From Sipunculus nudus (Eukaryota; Annelida; Sipuncula; Golfingiida; Sipunculidae): 64,000 nt of DNA. Shown piece after piece: positions 15,001-30,000 of the stretch; the stretch's first letter is position 1, and every line of letters starts with the position of its first letter. The notes below the pieces were generated by a model, which saw only the letters and a list, made by a program, of their open reading frames with translations, was not told the DNA's origin and did no database searches. The position numbers and the translations under genes were made by a program. The stretch is from the NCBI GenBank assembly GCA_026874595.1, contig CM049309.1:16816576-16880575 (forward strand). The letters run 5' to 3'.

Positions 15001-18000
15001 TGGAAGTAAATATGACCTTGCATGAGGCAGTAATTATGGGGACACTATCTGTACCTGTCTGGAGCTTCCACAGTAATTTGAGGGTTTCCTTCCACTCGAT
15101 TGTATCCTCACGTGACATGTCCTCGCATCGTTCACCGTACTCGACCAAGCAGTCATAAGCTGTCTCCCCCTGTGTAAAGTAGAAGTATACATTCTCAAAA
15201 TAACATGGCATCATATGAGAGTTTTTTACAGTGTCCATTAATAAATGCTAGCTAACTTTACTTTGTACAGGCCAGCCAAAGGTAAATGACCTAAAAAAAA
15301 GGGCAAGTGCTCCGGAAAAAAAAGAGTAGACTTCTTTGATATAAAGAGTGAAAAAAGAGTAAAATTAGCATCATTTCCCATTTTTTTTCACAGACTGAAT
15401 AAAGATGAGCTTTGCATACCACTACTGTGTATATATATATATATATATCGACACATATCATACCATAAGTCAGAAACAGACATGGCACACATCCCCCTGC
15501 ATGAAGATAAAGGCATTTTCCACATGCACTGAGACATGCTGGACATTTGCACACAAAAATTGTGAAATGTCCCATTCTTGTTCTTATAGGACTGTTACAG
15601 CAGAAGAGAGAAATAGAATATATTAGAATTCTTTAACAAAAAAAGTGAAAAAAGTGTGCTGCTAAAAAAAAGGAATGAAAAGAGTAATTATTGTCTTTTC
15701 CAGAAAATCAAAGTGACTCTGTACAGGTGCCCATTCATCTACATTTTGAAAAAAAAAATATGTGATTTCTGGCTTTCTCTGTGTATATATTAGTGATCTT
15801 AGGGTAATTTTGGTTGTAAAAAGTTCTTATAATGCCTTTAATTTGTGAAGGATTTACGAACTTGTTTTTCAACAACATGTTTGTAAACACAGCAATGTTG
15901 ACAAACATGAAAAATATCTAACCTAAGGTGGTGGGTTGCATATATGCGGGATTAGAAAGGTCACTTGTTGCAAAACGCCATTTCCAAAGCTCTGGCTTAC
16001 TTGACTTGCTGCCAGATGCAATTGTTGAATTTGTTTTATTTTGGCAGCTCCTTCATATTATTAACACGTTGATATAAACATAACAAGCAGCCTGTGTGTG
16101 GTGATACCCACATTATCTAGCCTATTTCTATTAAAGCTCCAAGGGTTGACTTTAGTTTATAAAGGTCAGATTGGTGATTGGGCCCCTTTAAGAAAAGAGT
16201 GATTTGGCAGGCTTTTGTACATCTGCAGAATTCTATTCTAGTTTGGAATTACAGTGAAACCTGTGTAACAAGACCATGCACCCATTGGACTGGAAAAAGT
16301 TGTCTTTATTCACAGGTGGTCTAATTATACAAGTCAGTTACAACCAATGTGAATGCTTTTGGTTTACTCAAAGGTGGTCTTAAAAGACAGATGATCTTAT
16401 CACACAGGTGGTCGTTCAGACAGGTTTCACTGTATGTGACAGGTATGTAGCACCTGCTTTCTGTTGTTCATATCCTGGAATTAACCAGGCCTTCTGTTAC
16501 TGTGTGTATTATTATAACGTTGCTGGACACTTCCACAAAAGAATCTGGGTACTACACCAAAGAACTCCACAACTGTGCACTCTTTGTGAGTGATAAATAC
16601 GGCTGTAGGGCACAGCCTTCCCATTAAGTGGAAGCCAAACATGACCTTGGCTGAAATTTATACCCATAATTATGTACAGATTTCAAGGACAGGGTAAAAA
16701 TGTAAAAGCAAATGTTTCCTATAAACAAATGTTAAAGTTACACAAAACATAACTTGCAAATACATTTACAAATACATTCAGTTACATAACAGCCAACAGG
16801 ACTCATGTTAACCTGACCTTTTTCTCATATTTAATAGCATGGTGAATATTTATAAAATACTAAACAAAATAGTAACATATGAGCTTAAAGTTTATTTTAT
16901 AACATTTATTTATGGTTTGTCATGTTATCTTTTGGGAATTACATAATTCTTAATATAAGCTGTTCTTATGCTTATCTTCAGACATCAGTTTAAAAACTGC
17001 ATTTGCTTTTGTAATTAAAAATACTCAAAAACACCAACGAGATCAGGTGGTGCATGTTTAAAAATTGGAGCTGAATACACTATGCGATACTACCCTCTGG
17101 TGGGTCGATTACAATTTTTTGCTCTTTGCCCACTCTTGTTGTCATCCCCAGAGAACCATGCCATACAATGCAGCAGTTACACCAAAGGATGTCTTAGACG
17201 ACTGCAGTGTATAACCACTGCATGAGGCGCACAGTTATTAAGAAGTATGAAATTTTTATTACCATATATACACCTGCACATCACCACAAATGATATACGG
17301 CTACTACATGTAATAAATATATATGTATATTTTATAGCCTACATGTGTATATCGTTAACTTAGGTAAGATTATTAGTTGCTCTCATAAATTATATAAAAG
17401 CTGACATTTCCTCATCACAAAGCCAAAGTTATGTGCAAAATTTTGTAATGATTATGGCACTGCAAGATTTAATGATCCGATCTGTCTATGGTTACGGTCT
17501 CCTTTGTTTAAAATGTATTCTGGAAAAACATGAAGACACAGGTACTGGTATTTATCATGTGTCCCTGTTAATTTTTTTACACTGAACTGTGACTGTGGTT
17601 TTGGATATGGAATGAAAATTGTGGAAGCGTTAAGCCTCCACATAAAAACAAATGTCTGGCCAAACAACCTGTAACCACATCTTTTCCCATGGTTGAGGGT
17701 TTTGGCCAGACTCATCGCTTCTGCATTCAGTTTGGGAGAGTCACCCAAATTAAGCAAATTTTGCAATTGTCAGGTGACTGTTTACATTGACAACAACATT
17801 GACTGGTTGCTCACAACTGCTCTGCTCATTAATATTCTTTCATGAATATGCCTTTGAGGTCACTTCTAGTTCATGATTAGGTCAATTGATCTTACCAAGT
17901 GTAGCTCGATACAGAAGGAACTGAGTTTAAGTCAGACAAAACAGTGGCTGCTAGGTTTGGAACCCCGGATAACAGGGTATCAGAGAGGGGCTGTTCCAAT

Positions 18001-21000
18001 TTTAATCCGTGTCAGGGAAACACTGTGGTGAAAGGTTATGGCACAGTCTTGTCTAACCTTTGTTAGTCCACGCATTGAAACATTGATTCTAATCAACCTC
18101 CGGCTTGTCATTACAATAGTCTTACCATGTCAGTTTTAGCATGGACATTAGCACCACGGTGAACCAGCAGCTTCACTATGGGGGTTTGACCTCCCTGACA
18201 TGCGTCGTGTAGAGGGGTCAGACCGTCACATCCCTGACCTCCACGATCATTTATATGAGCCCCGTGATCCAACAAACACTCAACAATGTCCAGGTAACCA
18301 TGGTTACAAGCCTCATGTAATGGCAGCCACCCACAATTATCACGGATGTTTACTGGGTGACCCTGAAACATTTAAATAACCTGAGTGAAAAATAAATTTA
18401 AAATTTAAGAATTAACCTTAGTATATGACCATTTTTTTTTTTTATAAATATATAGAAAATATTTCCTACAATTGAATTAAATGAAAGATATCTAGACCAG
18501 AACTGCCTTTACAGCAACAACAGGCATTCAAGAGTTAAAGCCTCATGTAATGGCAGCCACCCACAATTATCACGGATGTTTACTGGGTGACCCTGAAACA
18601 TTTAAATAACCTGAGTGAAAAATAAATTTAAAATTTAAGAATTAACCATAGTATATGACCATTCTTTTTTTCATAAATATATAGAAAATATTTCCTACAA
18701 TTGAATTAAATGATAGATATCTAGACCAGAATTGCCTTTACAGCAACAACAGGCATTCAAGAGTTAAAAGTATATAAGTTCAATGATAGATATCTAAACA
18801 GAGAGTTGTCTTTACTGCGAGTACAATCATTCAAAGAGATATACATATTCTAGAATAATACAAACCCTTAAACAGTGTGCCTAAATTAGAAAAAATTACA
18901 GTTCATTTACATGGCCAGAAAATGATGAAGGCAAAACTGTCTTGAAAAGATGCATCTGCTGAATACAGTTCTAAACACTGCTGCTGGCAATTTATTTATC
19001 ATGTAAGAAGTCAGCAAATATTACAGAATACATTTATTTGACTAACGTGGGTTTGACTAATGTTATCATTTAAATGATTTTTTAGACACACACACAATTT
19101 AACAGAAAGACAATGCAGATATTTTCTTCTAATGTTTCTTGTACCTTAATCACTGACAAACAACTAGAAACTAGAAAAAGTAACAAGAAATTTCTTTAAA
19201 ATTAATAGAAAGGTCAGTATATATAATGTCTGAAAATGCTAAGCATTGACATTAAGAAGTTTCAAAATTAATCAAAACCAAGATCAAATAATATAGTTAT
19301 ACTGGCAATAAATATATGAGGATTTTCAAAAATTACCACTGAAAGGAGCTGTTAAAATTTACCTGTTGCAGAAGTGTTCGCACTCGTTTCAGGTTACCTT
19401 GGATACAGGCAACATGCAATGGACTTTCTCCTTTCTCATTTTTCTGGAATTCATATACAAATATTAATATCCCGGGATTAGAATATGCAAACAAATTTTT
19501 TCTTAATCATGCATGATTCTCATAAAAGTCTGTTATTTAAAGGAAACAGTAGTAGCTGGATATTTTAAGATTTGAAGAAATCGGAAGTTATCATAATTCA
19601 TAAATAAGAATTCACTCTATAGAGAAACAAATTAGCTGTGGGTGCTAACATACTGGTTTAAACCACTGTCTCTTTAATTATATTAATTAAACAGTGTGCA
19701 CACTCAGTTCTCAACAACCCAGCCTTCTATGCACATTTTCCAATTATTTTTGGTCATAATATGCAAATGTAATGATACATTATAACACGTTTAAATTGAT
19801 TCCAGGAAAGTGTTGGAAACTTGCTATCCATGTACGACCCAGGGTTGAATAAGCAAGTGACAAAAGGGTCATGATGCTCATTTTGCAAAAGGCATGAGAA
19901 TTGTGAGGGGGCTTTGAAGTGATTCAATTAACTTATTCTTTATCCTTGATTTGATTCTCAATTTAATTATTACTTTAGGAGTATATTTTATGTAAAAAGA
20001 AGAGTATTTAACCACATGGATGTCAGTTAATTTTTGCAAGTAAAGGAAAATTGTAGCTTGATCTTTGTTTATTGCCGTCATTTTTATGTCAGTGGAGTGC
20101 TTTACTGGTGAAAGCTGAAATTATTACTTGGACACATACACAGAACTAAAATAGTCTCAACGTCACAGTGCACTGCCTCAATGTTGACAGATCACTGAGG
20201 GTTTTGAGGTGGTGCATGCATAAAATAATAATCAAACAAAGTCTTTCGGAGATGATGAATTGATTGTAATTTAATCAAGGAGTTGAGATTCAATGCATCA
20301 ATTATTCGATGCATTGTTACACCCCCAGCTAACATTAGCCATTAAAGTATTACTTTGCTGATGATATTTAGACTTACAATGAGTTGAGATCAAAATAATA
20401 ATGGTTCTTCCTTAACAATATTATTACCTTGAACCGGAACATTTGGCGCCCACCTTTACGTGACCTACGACCTTCAACACTGACTTTTACCCCACTGTTC
20501 TCTTCCTCCTCTTCTGAAGATGAGTCTAAAACACAAATATTGAACAATTTTAGTTAAGTCATTAATCTACGCTTTACACATTTGTTTCAAAACTTAGAAG
20601 ATGCCCAAGATATCCACTGGAAAGTTTCCTGCATAGGAGTATGCACAGAGAGAAACATGTGGTGTAAACCTATTTTAAACAAGACATCCAAATGCCTAAA
20701 TATGGGATATCGCCAGTGCAGTTTCTTGATTGAATGAAGGAGGAAAAACAGTGGCTTGCAAAAGTGTGATTAAATGCTAGTCATTAGTTCAGGTGTATCT
20801 GACGACCCCATTATTTAATCAAATGAATTGTTCAAAAAGTGGAAAAACTGTTACTTAGGATATAATTTTTCTCAGATAATAATTCTTGTTGATGAATGTA
20901 ACTGCCTTCATTTTTTAATGCTGGCTTAACTACAGGTATATGTTTATCTGCAGAATTCAATTTAGGTTTCAGACTTTGTGACAGAGTGGAAATACATGAT

Positions 21001-24000
21001 TATCCTGGCATCAAACAAGTTCTGTGTACTGCACCTAAGGCCTGGATGTTTAACACTGAGAAACACCTGAAAAGCAAACTTGTGAGTAAAACACAGCCAT
21101 GGTGTACAGTCTCCCCATTTAGCCAGCAGAGCAAATCACCCTGGGTGAGATTGGCCATGAACAATCTCATCTCATGTTCTCCTGGCCTTGAGAGCCCTCT
21201 GTTCTACCCCTAGCCCATATAAGCCCATTAACTTAAGATATAATTAACAATTCTATAAAGCCCCATTAGGGTATGTTGCCTTGTTGATTTTCAATGTGGA
21301 GACATGATTTAAATCTCAACCAAGGTTTTGTTGGGAGGGGCACAGGCACAGGTAAATGACAAAAAAAAAAAGTAAGTGCTCCAGAAATATAAGAGTAGGC
21401 CTCCTTGAAATAAAGTGCAAAGTAAGAGTAAAATTAGTGCCAATTCCTCATTTTTTATCACCCACAGAATAAAGATGTGCTTCATATACCATGATTCCAT
21501 ATATATATTGACACTTATTGTTCCAAAAGTCAGAAACGTACATGGTGCACATCCCCCTGCATGAAGATTAGGGCATTTTCCAAATTTTGTGACACATGCT
21601 GGACATTTGCACACACAAATAATTGTGAAATGTCCTATTCTTGTTCTTATTAGCCTGTTAAAGCAGGAGAGAAATAGTATATATATTGCAATTCTTTCAA
21701 AAAAAAGGGAGGAAAAAAAGTGCTGCTTAAAATAGTGAAAAAGAAAGTAATTAACATAATTTTTTAGGAAATCCTAAAAAAAGAAGGACTCTTTTAAAAT
21801 AAAGAGTTATTTGACAGGGCTGAATTGGGGTGTGATTCCCTTGTGTAGTATTCTGTGAAATTACACAAAACTATAAGGTTTAAGAAAGTATCCCAAAACA
21901 GTATGAGGGACACAGGTTAGTTGCCCAGAGAACAAAATGACCAACCAGAGCCGAGCATGGTCTGCCAGTCCTCCTCAGCAACAGGTTCATCCTCCACATC
22001 TTCCTCATCCTCCACAGGCTGACTCTCCTCCTCATCCTCATTTACATCAATTTGTGGATCGACGCCATATTTCTCCAACAGGTGGTGCTGTGTCTCTGCC
22101 TGCTCTTCTGTCTTACCTTCCTGCCCTTGCAAGATCCACAGATAACACAGAGAACGGACCTGAACAAGAAAAAAGAATAAAGCCCATCAGGAATATACAA
22201 ATATATTTAGAATAGATTTAAAGGGGCCCTTTCAGATATCTAACGTCTATTAACTTAAGGTAACCCCTTAAAACCTTTTATAAAAACAGGCCAAAAAACA
22301 CTTATCCCACTTCACCCAGGCTGTTTGATTTGTTTATATTCATATGTTTATAAAATGTGTGGGGCACCAAAATAATACAAACACATTCAACACTGTCATC
22401 TGATGGCAAGTCAGACAATCTCAAGTTGAGCAAAGGACATTTTGTTATGTAACCAGTAACCTCTCAACCTCCGCACACATGCAACCTAACATCTAAGGTT
22501 GTATACATGGTATTTCTGTTTGTCAACACTGGTGAATATACCAAGTAAACTGACAGCTTGCAGATTAACAAGGTCATAAATCCATCACAGAGGCTTTAAA
22601 ACAACTTTTCTTAACTGGAATTACCAATAGTTCATTAATTTGTACCCAGAGTAAGCCAGAAATCTCATAAAAACTACAGAAAAGGTATGTGAATATCTGG
22701 TTTTAAGTTTACATTTGAGCACCATCAACACAAATATGTGACAAAATGTTTTAATTATGATCTAAACAAAGAATGACAAAAATTTACACAACAGTAAAAG
22801 TGAACTAAAAAGCTTATGAACACTGTAATATGATGCAGGTGCTTAATGATTTTCCTATATCCTAAAGCAGTTACTGAATGAAAAAAATGATCACTCTAGA
22901 TATACTTTCAAGGTTCATTTACTTTTTTGCAGTGATGAAGGACTCAAGTCTGGACTTGGACTCAAGTCCGGACTACAGTTCGTTTTTTTTAGCACTTGGA
23001 CATAGACTTGAGGGGCCTAGTCTCAGACTTGTTCTAAGACTTGTGGTATGGACTTGAAAAATCAGTATGAGTCAGTCTCAAGTCCAGTGGAATAAAATCT
23101 CTATCACATAATTTAAAGACTTTTATATATGTACTGACTACTTAAAGAATATATTATAGACTACATCACTGCCTTTTTATGACAGGGTTGACAGTCAATA
23201 TAGCATGCACATATCAAGAATTCTCACCATGTTTTACCAGTACTTTCCATTATACTAAACAACAACTCAAATCAAAGATTTTGCAGTTGCAAAAACATAT
23301 TATGTCTTCTCCCCATATGCCAGGCCTGGTCGGGCCAGCGGGTCCTGTTGAAGCCACGACCACTGATCTGTGCAACACCTGACAAATAGGTTATCATCCT
23401 TGGTCCCAGGAAAATGAGAGAATGAGAGAATAATATGGCCCAAAATCAGGATGACTGCTTCACTTCATTTTAAGCTCGGCATGATGGAAACTACGAAAGA
23501 ACTGTCACATATAGGTAACAAATCACAAACTTTGAGGTTTATTGAGTGAAAGAGTGACAAAAATGGGAGGGCTACATAGTTCATGGGTCAAAATCAACTG
23601 AAGGACTTTACAAGTTATATTTTCTCAAGGGCAAATGATAACTTGTAAAACATACATGCAGTAAATCGAACTCGCAATGATGACTGGCCGAACCGATCAT
23701 ATGATAGGAGAACCTCAGTGATAACAATCATATTCAAGCATTTGAAAATCAGAGGTGTTCACTAGGGCACCCAGTGCAGTCACAGAAAATGACCAAGTGG
23801 ATTCTGATCAACTTACTTGTAGTCTGATAATGTTGGCCTGTGTCGCTCGTTTGTGAGCCTGTTTGTATGACTGCTGGATGTCTTCATAGCTGACACCCTG
23901 CTGCTCCTGGGCATTAGCTATATTAAACCATGTTCTACAGGCCTGCAATGACATTAAGAGGCAATAATTCAATAATAACACTGTATAAATGATCTAAATT

Positions 24001-27000
24001 ATCTGGAATGGAAGTTAGCTTTGAAAGGAGTACTTTATTTTACAATATTTATAAAGGAAAATATCAGAACTGCTATGAGGATATTTTCATTCTGGAGTTT
24101 TAATCTAGTTTATTTAACCTTTGTTAATGTAGCCATATTTATAGGTGATACCATGCTTAACAATGTGTTATGTTGGGATGTTGTGAAATTTGTGATTACT
24201 CAGGTGCTGAGGTGTAGGTGTTTCATGTGGTTATTTTTAATTATCTGGGAACTGCTGCTTAGCTATGATACTGATAAAAAAAATATTCTTTATAAATTTG
24301 ATAATTGACAAACAGGACATTAAAATCACTTTCATATATTTTCTAACTTAAATATATATAAAAAATATATATCTAACTTAAATATACAAAACATTACAAC
24401 AAAAGTGCATACCCCTCTTCTGTGTAAGTTTCATTAAAATCCATCAAATTCCAGGTAAGTTACTAGGTAACACCAAGTCTGGTGACCTGATTAAATATGC
24501 AAAAATTTTGCAGAGAATCAAATGAATTGTTTAATATTCACAGTTTTATAAAAAAAAATATCACATTCTTGTTATCACACCAACATAAAAGGTTAACAGA
24601 TTGTAAGACATATGGGCAGTCTCTGCCTTTATTAAAATATGAGTCATCTATTACAGGTATAATATGTGCGTATAAATATCTAATAAGATTGTGATGCAAC
24701 CTCTGACCTGCTCATGATCTTCGCCTCTCAGTTCGAGCTCCTTACGGAAGTACTGGACTGCCTTCTCATACTGCTTGTCATCCTGGTATGTCATGGACAG
24801 CGACACGTAGATGTCAATCAGCTCAGGCCCAGATTTACCACATGTTTTTGCACATTTCAACTGCAACGAGCAAATTCGTGGAATTTATGTCCTCTGCTTC
24901 TGCCTCTTGTTTTTTAAGCTTCAATATGTTTTAGTTTTAATTTTCCCCTGAAGATGTCTCCACATGTCCTAGTGCCTTTGTTTTAGTTTCCATTGTCCCC
25001 TGAAGATGTCTCCACATGTCATACTTTTTTGGTGAATTGGGAACATAAGGGAAATTTTTTGTTTGTTTTGGAGCTGGTGATAATAAATTTTTAAGATAGA
25101 TACTCCAAAACCAATCCAAGCCAAGGTATGCATGAGAGGAATCAGTGACCCAAATTTAAATGAAATCGGGAAATATTCAGGAAAGTTATCACACAGAAAC
25201 AAAAAACCTGACGGACAGACAGATATAGACAGACAGAAAGACCCAAATAAATGTCCCCCGTTCCCTGTAAGGGGGGAGGGGACAATTAAATTTAAATCAG
25301 GTTAGTGTGATTCTAGAACCAGTGATGTAGAATGCAGATTCACATCCACTCTTTACATACTCAGACTCAAACTTGGACTTGAAGGTCAAGGACTTGGACT
25401 TGAGGTAGGAACTTGCAATTTTGAGAAATCATATCAAGTCCATCTCAAGTCAGTTGGAAAAGCTCTGTTACATACTATAAACACTCACATGTGTGAACAA
25501 TCAATGGAACATTAAGCCTACAGAAAAGACGTATTTACCAAGCTTTAGATTAAGGCACTAGGGGCTGCATGTGACTGGACATTCAGCTGAGCAGTGTATG
25601 TAAACTAACATAAAGGTACACATCATCATTCCATAATTCCATTAAAACTTTCTTTTATAAAGGAGTTTTATATTGGACCCAGACTCCGACCTGGCTCAGC
25701 TTCTAAGTGACTCAGACTTGAAGAAGAAGAACCCGAATCTGAAAGGCTCAGACTTGGACACGGGCATTTATGACTCAGTTACGTCTAAATTTTCATACCA
25801 TCAGTTTAGTTTTGTTTTATACAAAAGTTTCCCAGCAAAACCATCCCAGCATACAGTGCCTCGCATATGGCTGTGTAAGACCTTGTTATGACTCTGCATG
25901 TTGGTAAATACAGTCATAATCTGTTTACCATAACAAAGCCATGTGACCAAAGGCCCGCTTGTGAGCTGAAGCAATCGATTTTCAGCCAATGGGAACATGT
26001 ATTATATTTCTAGGGGCCAAGTCAGTCAGGGCATCCCTATGCAACAATGCAAGCAATATCTACTAAATTGTATCTACATGATACAATAGTTCAGCAAACA
26101 ATGTATGGAAAATATATGACTGGTGCAACTGAAACACAGGTTCCTAACATGAAGAGGTTCTCTGACCCTGCAGTTACTGACCATTTTATGATAGAACGTG
26201 ATGGCTGGTTTAAACAGTGAGGCAGCAGCCGCAGCATCTCCCATCTTCTCATATAACTCTGCTTTGGTGTTCCAGTCCCCTGTCTCTGGGAGTTCTCCAC
26301 TGACTTCTGACAATGTGTGTACTGTATTTGGAAATAAATTAAAAAATATAGTTTACATGATTAAAAAAAAAAAGCAGTAATATATGATTTAATCGGCATG
26401 TTTACCTCAGGCATTGTACTTATCATTCTCCTGTAACAGCTAAAACAGAAAAGGCAAGTTAACATCTAAAACTGTTTCCTTATCATATATACAGAATGCG
26501 GATAAAATTGGTATTGACTGAATAAATAAGATGAGATTCTGTATGTTCTGACCCTGGATTGGTTATGCAATATCTGACTAAACCAAACCCTACATGTAGT
26601 GCTTTGTGCCAGTTCAGCATGGTATCAGAAAGGCAACACAGAAAACATGCTGCCATGCTGGTCACATTACATATGAACTTTCTAAACATCCATTCCACAT
26701 TCCATACATAAGGAATTTTATGTATGGACTTAAAACCTAACATGGCATTCACTTTTTCAGGCCATTTACTCAGCAGAATTTAAAGCATTTGTGAGTGACC
26801 CCTGATAAATACCATTAAAATGGTTTGTGTATTATCAAAACAATGGATTCTTAAGTTATAAATGAGGTCCAACTATCCATACAACACATATGCAAGGAAA
26901 TTATGAGCCATATAAACCACAATAAGAAATATTAATCAAACAGATAATGAATGGATGATGAGGAAAGCTCAAATCAGTTTAGCCTTATAGGAGTCCTTTA

Positions 27001-30000
27001 TATTTCATTCAGCCATCCCACTGTTAGTCCCATTTATCAGTAGCATGTCTGAATATAACGCAATTTGTTACAGACAAAAATACAGGCTTTTCACATATGA
27101 AATACTTATTAATGAGTAAGCCTGAGGTAAATAATTTATAAATGGTGTGTGTGTGGTTCTTCATATCAGCTGGATGAACTCACCACATTTTATTAATTTT
27201 TTAGCCGTCTCCATCCTACCAGGTGGTGTGTCTCTACACTTGTACACCTTTCTTAAACTCTTCTTTGCTCCTCTGTAATCAGCCTGGTGTATCTGGATCT
27301 ATAGAAATCATAACAATCTTTGAAACAAACTGTGTGAAAGAAAATAAAATGAGCACAGTCCATTGTATGTCCTGTGACCTCTGACCTCATTAGATATGCA
27401 CAAAATTCAGGTGAGAAACACTATTGGTAAATATTTAAAGTGAGTTTCATGAGATTCTATCAGATTTTTGGTGAGTCACCACAGCGCCACCAAAGTCTAG
27501 TGACCAATTTTCAGCAAGCTATTATATTGGTCAATATTTCTTATGGATTTCATTGAAATCCATCAAATCCCTGGTAAGGTATCATGGTGACACTAAATGG
27601 ACGCTGTCCATGCCAATTGTCATGCCCTACTGTTTCCGTACAGATATGATTGTACATGCAGGAGGATATTCTTTCTATTCAGATAAGAAAATCAGTAAAA
27701 GGCCATTCATTCACAAAGATATACCATTATAGAAGTTTGGAGCAATCTTTCCATAAAAATAACAGTTAACAAGAGCACCACAAAGTTGCATAATACACCT
27801 GTCGTGTCTCTGGTGACCTCTGACCTCATTAAATATGGGTGGATTTTTCTGGAAATGGAACTTAGACGAGATAATTTATTGATAAACATTTCTGATAAGT
27901 TTTATCAAAACCCTCATATTCTTAGTAAGTTATAACGGTGACACCACAAAGAAACCTAGTGACCCATTACCTGATTAAAATGCGTGGATTTTGCCGATAA
28001 TTGAACTTGGGTGAGATAATCTGTTGGCAAGTAGTTATTGTGAGTTTGGTAAAAATCCATCAAAGCCCTGGTAAGTTATTGTGGTAACACAAACAATATA
28101 TGGACAACTGGTTTACAATAATACTCCTGTCATATTACAGGAATTAAATAAAAGCTACATTTTTTGGCTAATTCCTTTTAAATTTCAGAATTTAGAAGTT
28201 GAAATCCTTGCATGTACATGGTATGAACATCATATAAACAGTGCTTACAGGAAAAAAACTTGCCATGGCCAAAGTTAGGCCAAATTTTTGGGTACTGAGA
28301 TTTTACTTATAATTTTTTTAAATTGCAAAAATCAGATCTAATTTTAGGTATTTTGATGATCTTGATTAAATAAAATAATATCCCTAAAAAAAATTCTCCA
28401 GCTTCATTTCTAATGTAAAGTGAGTAAATGTATTTCCTGATTTGATTACAAAGAACATTATGTTAAGGCCTATAACTTCAAGAAATTTCACAATAATAAC
28501 CTAATTTCTGGTATGTACATCGGAAATATATATATACAGGAATATTTATATAAAATATATTCAAAAGCAGATCAGTGGTATTGATATTAGGCAGTCCTGA
28601 AGTGTGACAATGGGTTTTTAATGGAAAATGTGGTTATTCTTAATATCTCAAAGGAAAGAAGTCATAGTTACCCAATTTTCCATATGGAAGGAGATTTTGG
28701 AAACCTATAAAGGGGCCCAATCACCTATGAAGCATGCTGAATTCAGATGAAAAATGATGTCTTCCCTTGAAAACATTTGCTTACTCCTGTGAACGAGTGT
28801 TACAAATAATGAACTGGGTGAGATCACAGCTGTCAACATAAACACTGCTCGTGGGGCTGTGTGCATTCCGGAGCCACAAGATGTGTCAATCAGGAGATAC
28901 ATAGACTGCCTTGGCCCAAAAAAATAAAATACATGTTCCCACTGACTGAAACACACCATCTTTTGGCTCACAATCAGACCTCTGGTGAGAAGGCCTTGTT
29001 ATGGCAGACAGTTACACATTGACTGTGTTTACCAACACGCCATGCCATAACAAGGTGTTAAACAGCCAACATGCATAGCATAACAAGGTGTTAAACAGCT
29101 GTATGCGAGGTTGTGAGACTATGTGCCAGGGTGGTTTTTACTGGGACACTTGTGATAGAGCAAAACTGAACTGTTGGTATGAAAGAATATGCATAATATT
29201 AGTCCTAATTATGTTCCTCTAAAACTATGCTGAATTTCGGATTCATAGGTCCACCTGTTTCAAAAGGTGCCAGTTTAACGAACAGACGGACAGACTGATG
29301 GCATGAGAGCCTGATGAGACACCCAGAGTTGATTGTTTTTAATTAGAAATTTAGTAGACAAATTTCTATTAAAAGCTTGTGGATATGTTTTTCAAATACT
29401 GACAGCTAATTTCCCTTTCTAAAGCTGAAGTTAGTTTAAAAAAAAATTGAAAAATGACTTGTCAATATTTTACGGATACTGGTAGATTCATTGCCAATAG
29501 ATGGCATCATATATACTGGATAAAGATAAATATTTTTATTTCTTATTGGCAGGGTCAAATTTTAGCCATTTTCATTTTAAGGTTTTCATGAATGTTCCAT
29601 TTTTACCAACTCACCATTCTACACAGAGTAAATGAATTATCACACTGCCTATTTATTATGCACTCCAACTCTTAACATCTAACAAATACCCAAGGGAAAA
29701 AATTATGGAAATATTGTTTTAAAATTGTTATTGGCAGACAGAGATTTGTGTTTAATGGGTAACATAAAAAGGATGTTATTGTTCATAATGTTAACTAGAT
29801 GTGGTCAGACAATGGTCCTCAGAAGGCCCGGCATTTATGCTAGTGCTGGACTAGTTTACATATGGGTGAAAAATTAAGTTAAATTTGAAAAATATGACAA
29901 ACAGAAACAGGTTTTTATCAATATGCGTGAGGGAAAAAATCCTACTGGATCAAAGTATATTAAAGAAAATATATCTGATATAATGTGTGCAATAGAAATT

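Noticed and set aside
18541-18592. Second copy of the first part of exon 14 as a real coding exon.
   Set aside because: It has an acceptor but no in-frame path onward: the frame reaches a stop within about 30 nt. Kept as a duplication finding.
24021-24308. 95-residue hydrophobic plus-strand open frame that could suggest a membrane protein.
   Set aside because: AT-rich intron sequence, Phe/Leu/Ile bias expected from T-rich DNA, opposite strand to TONSL, no start or promoter context.
26404-26431. Possible extra TONSL exon between exons 7 and 8 (frame CTGTTACAGGAGAATGATAAG, bounded by AG and GTAAAC).
   Set aside because: It cannot be joined to exon 7 (phase 1) and exon 8 (needs phase 1) without an in-frame TGA. 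Direct joining of exon 7 to exon 8 restores the expected protein.
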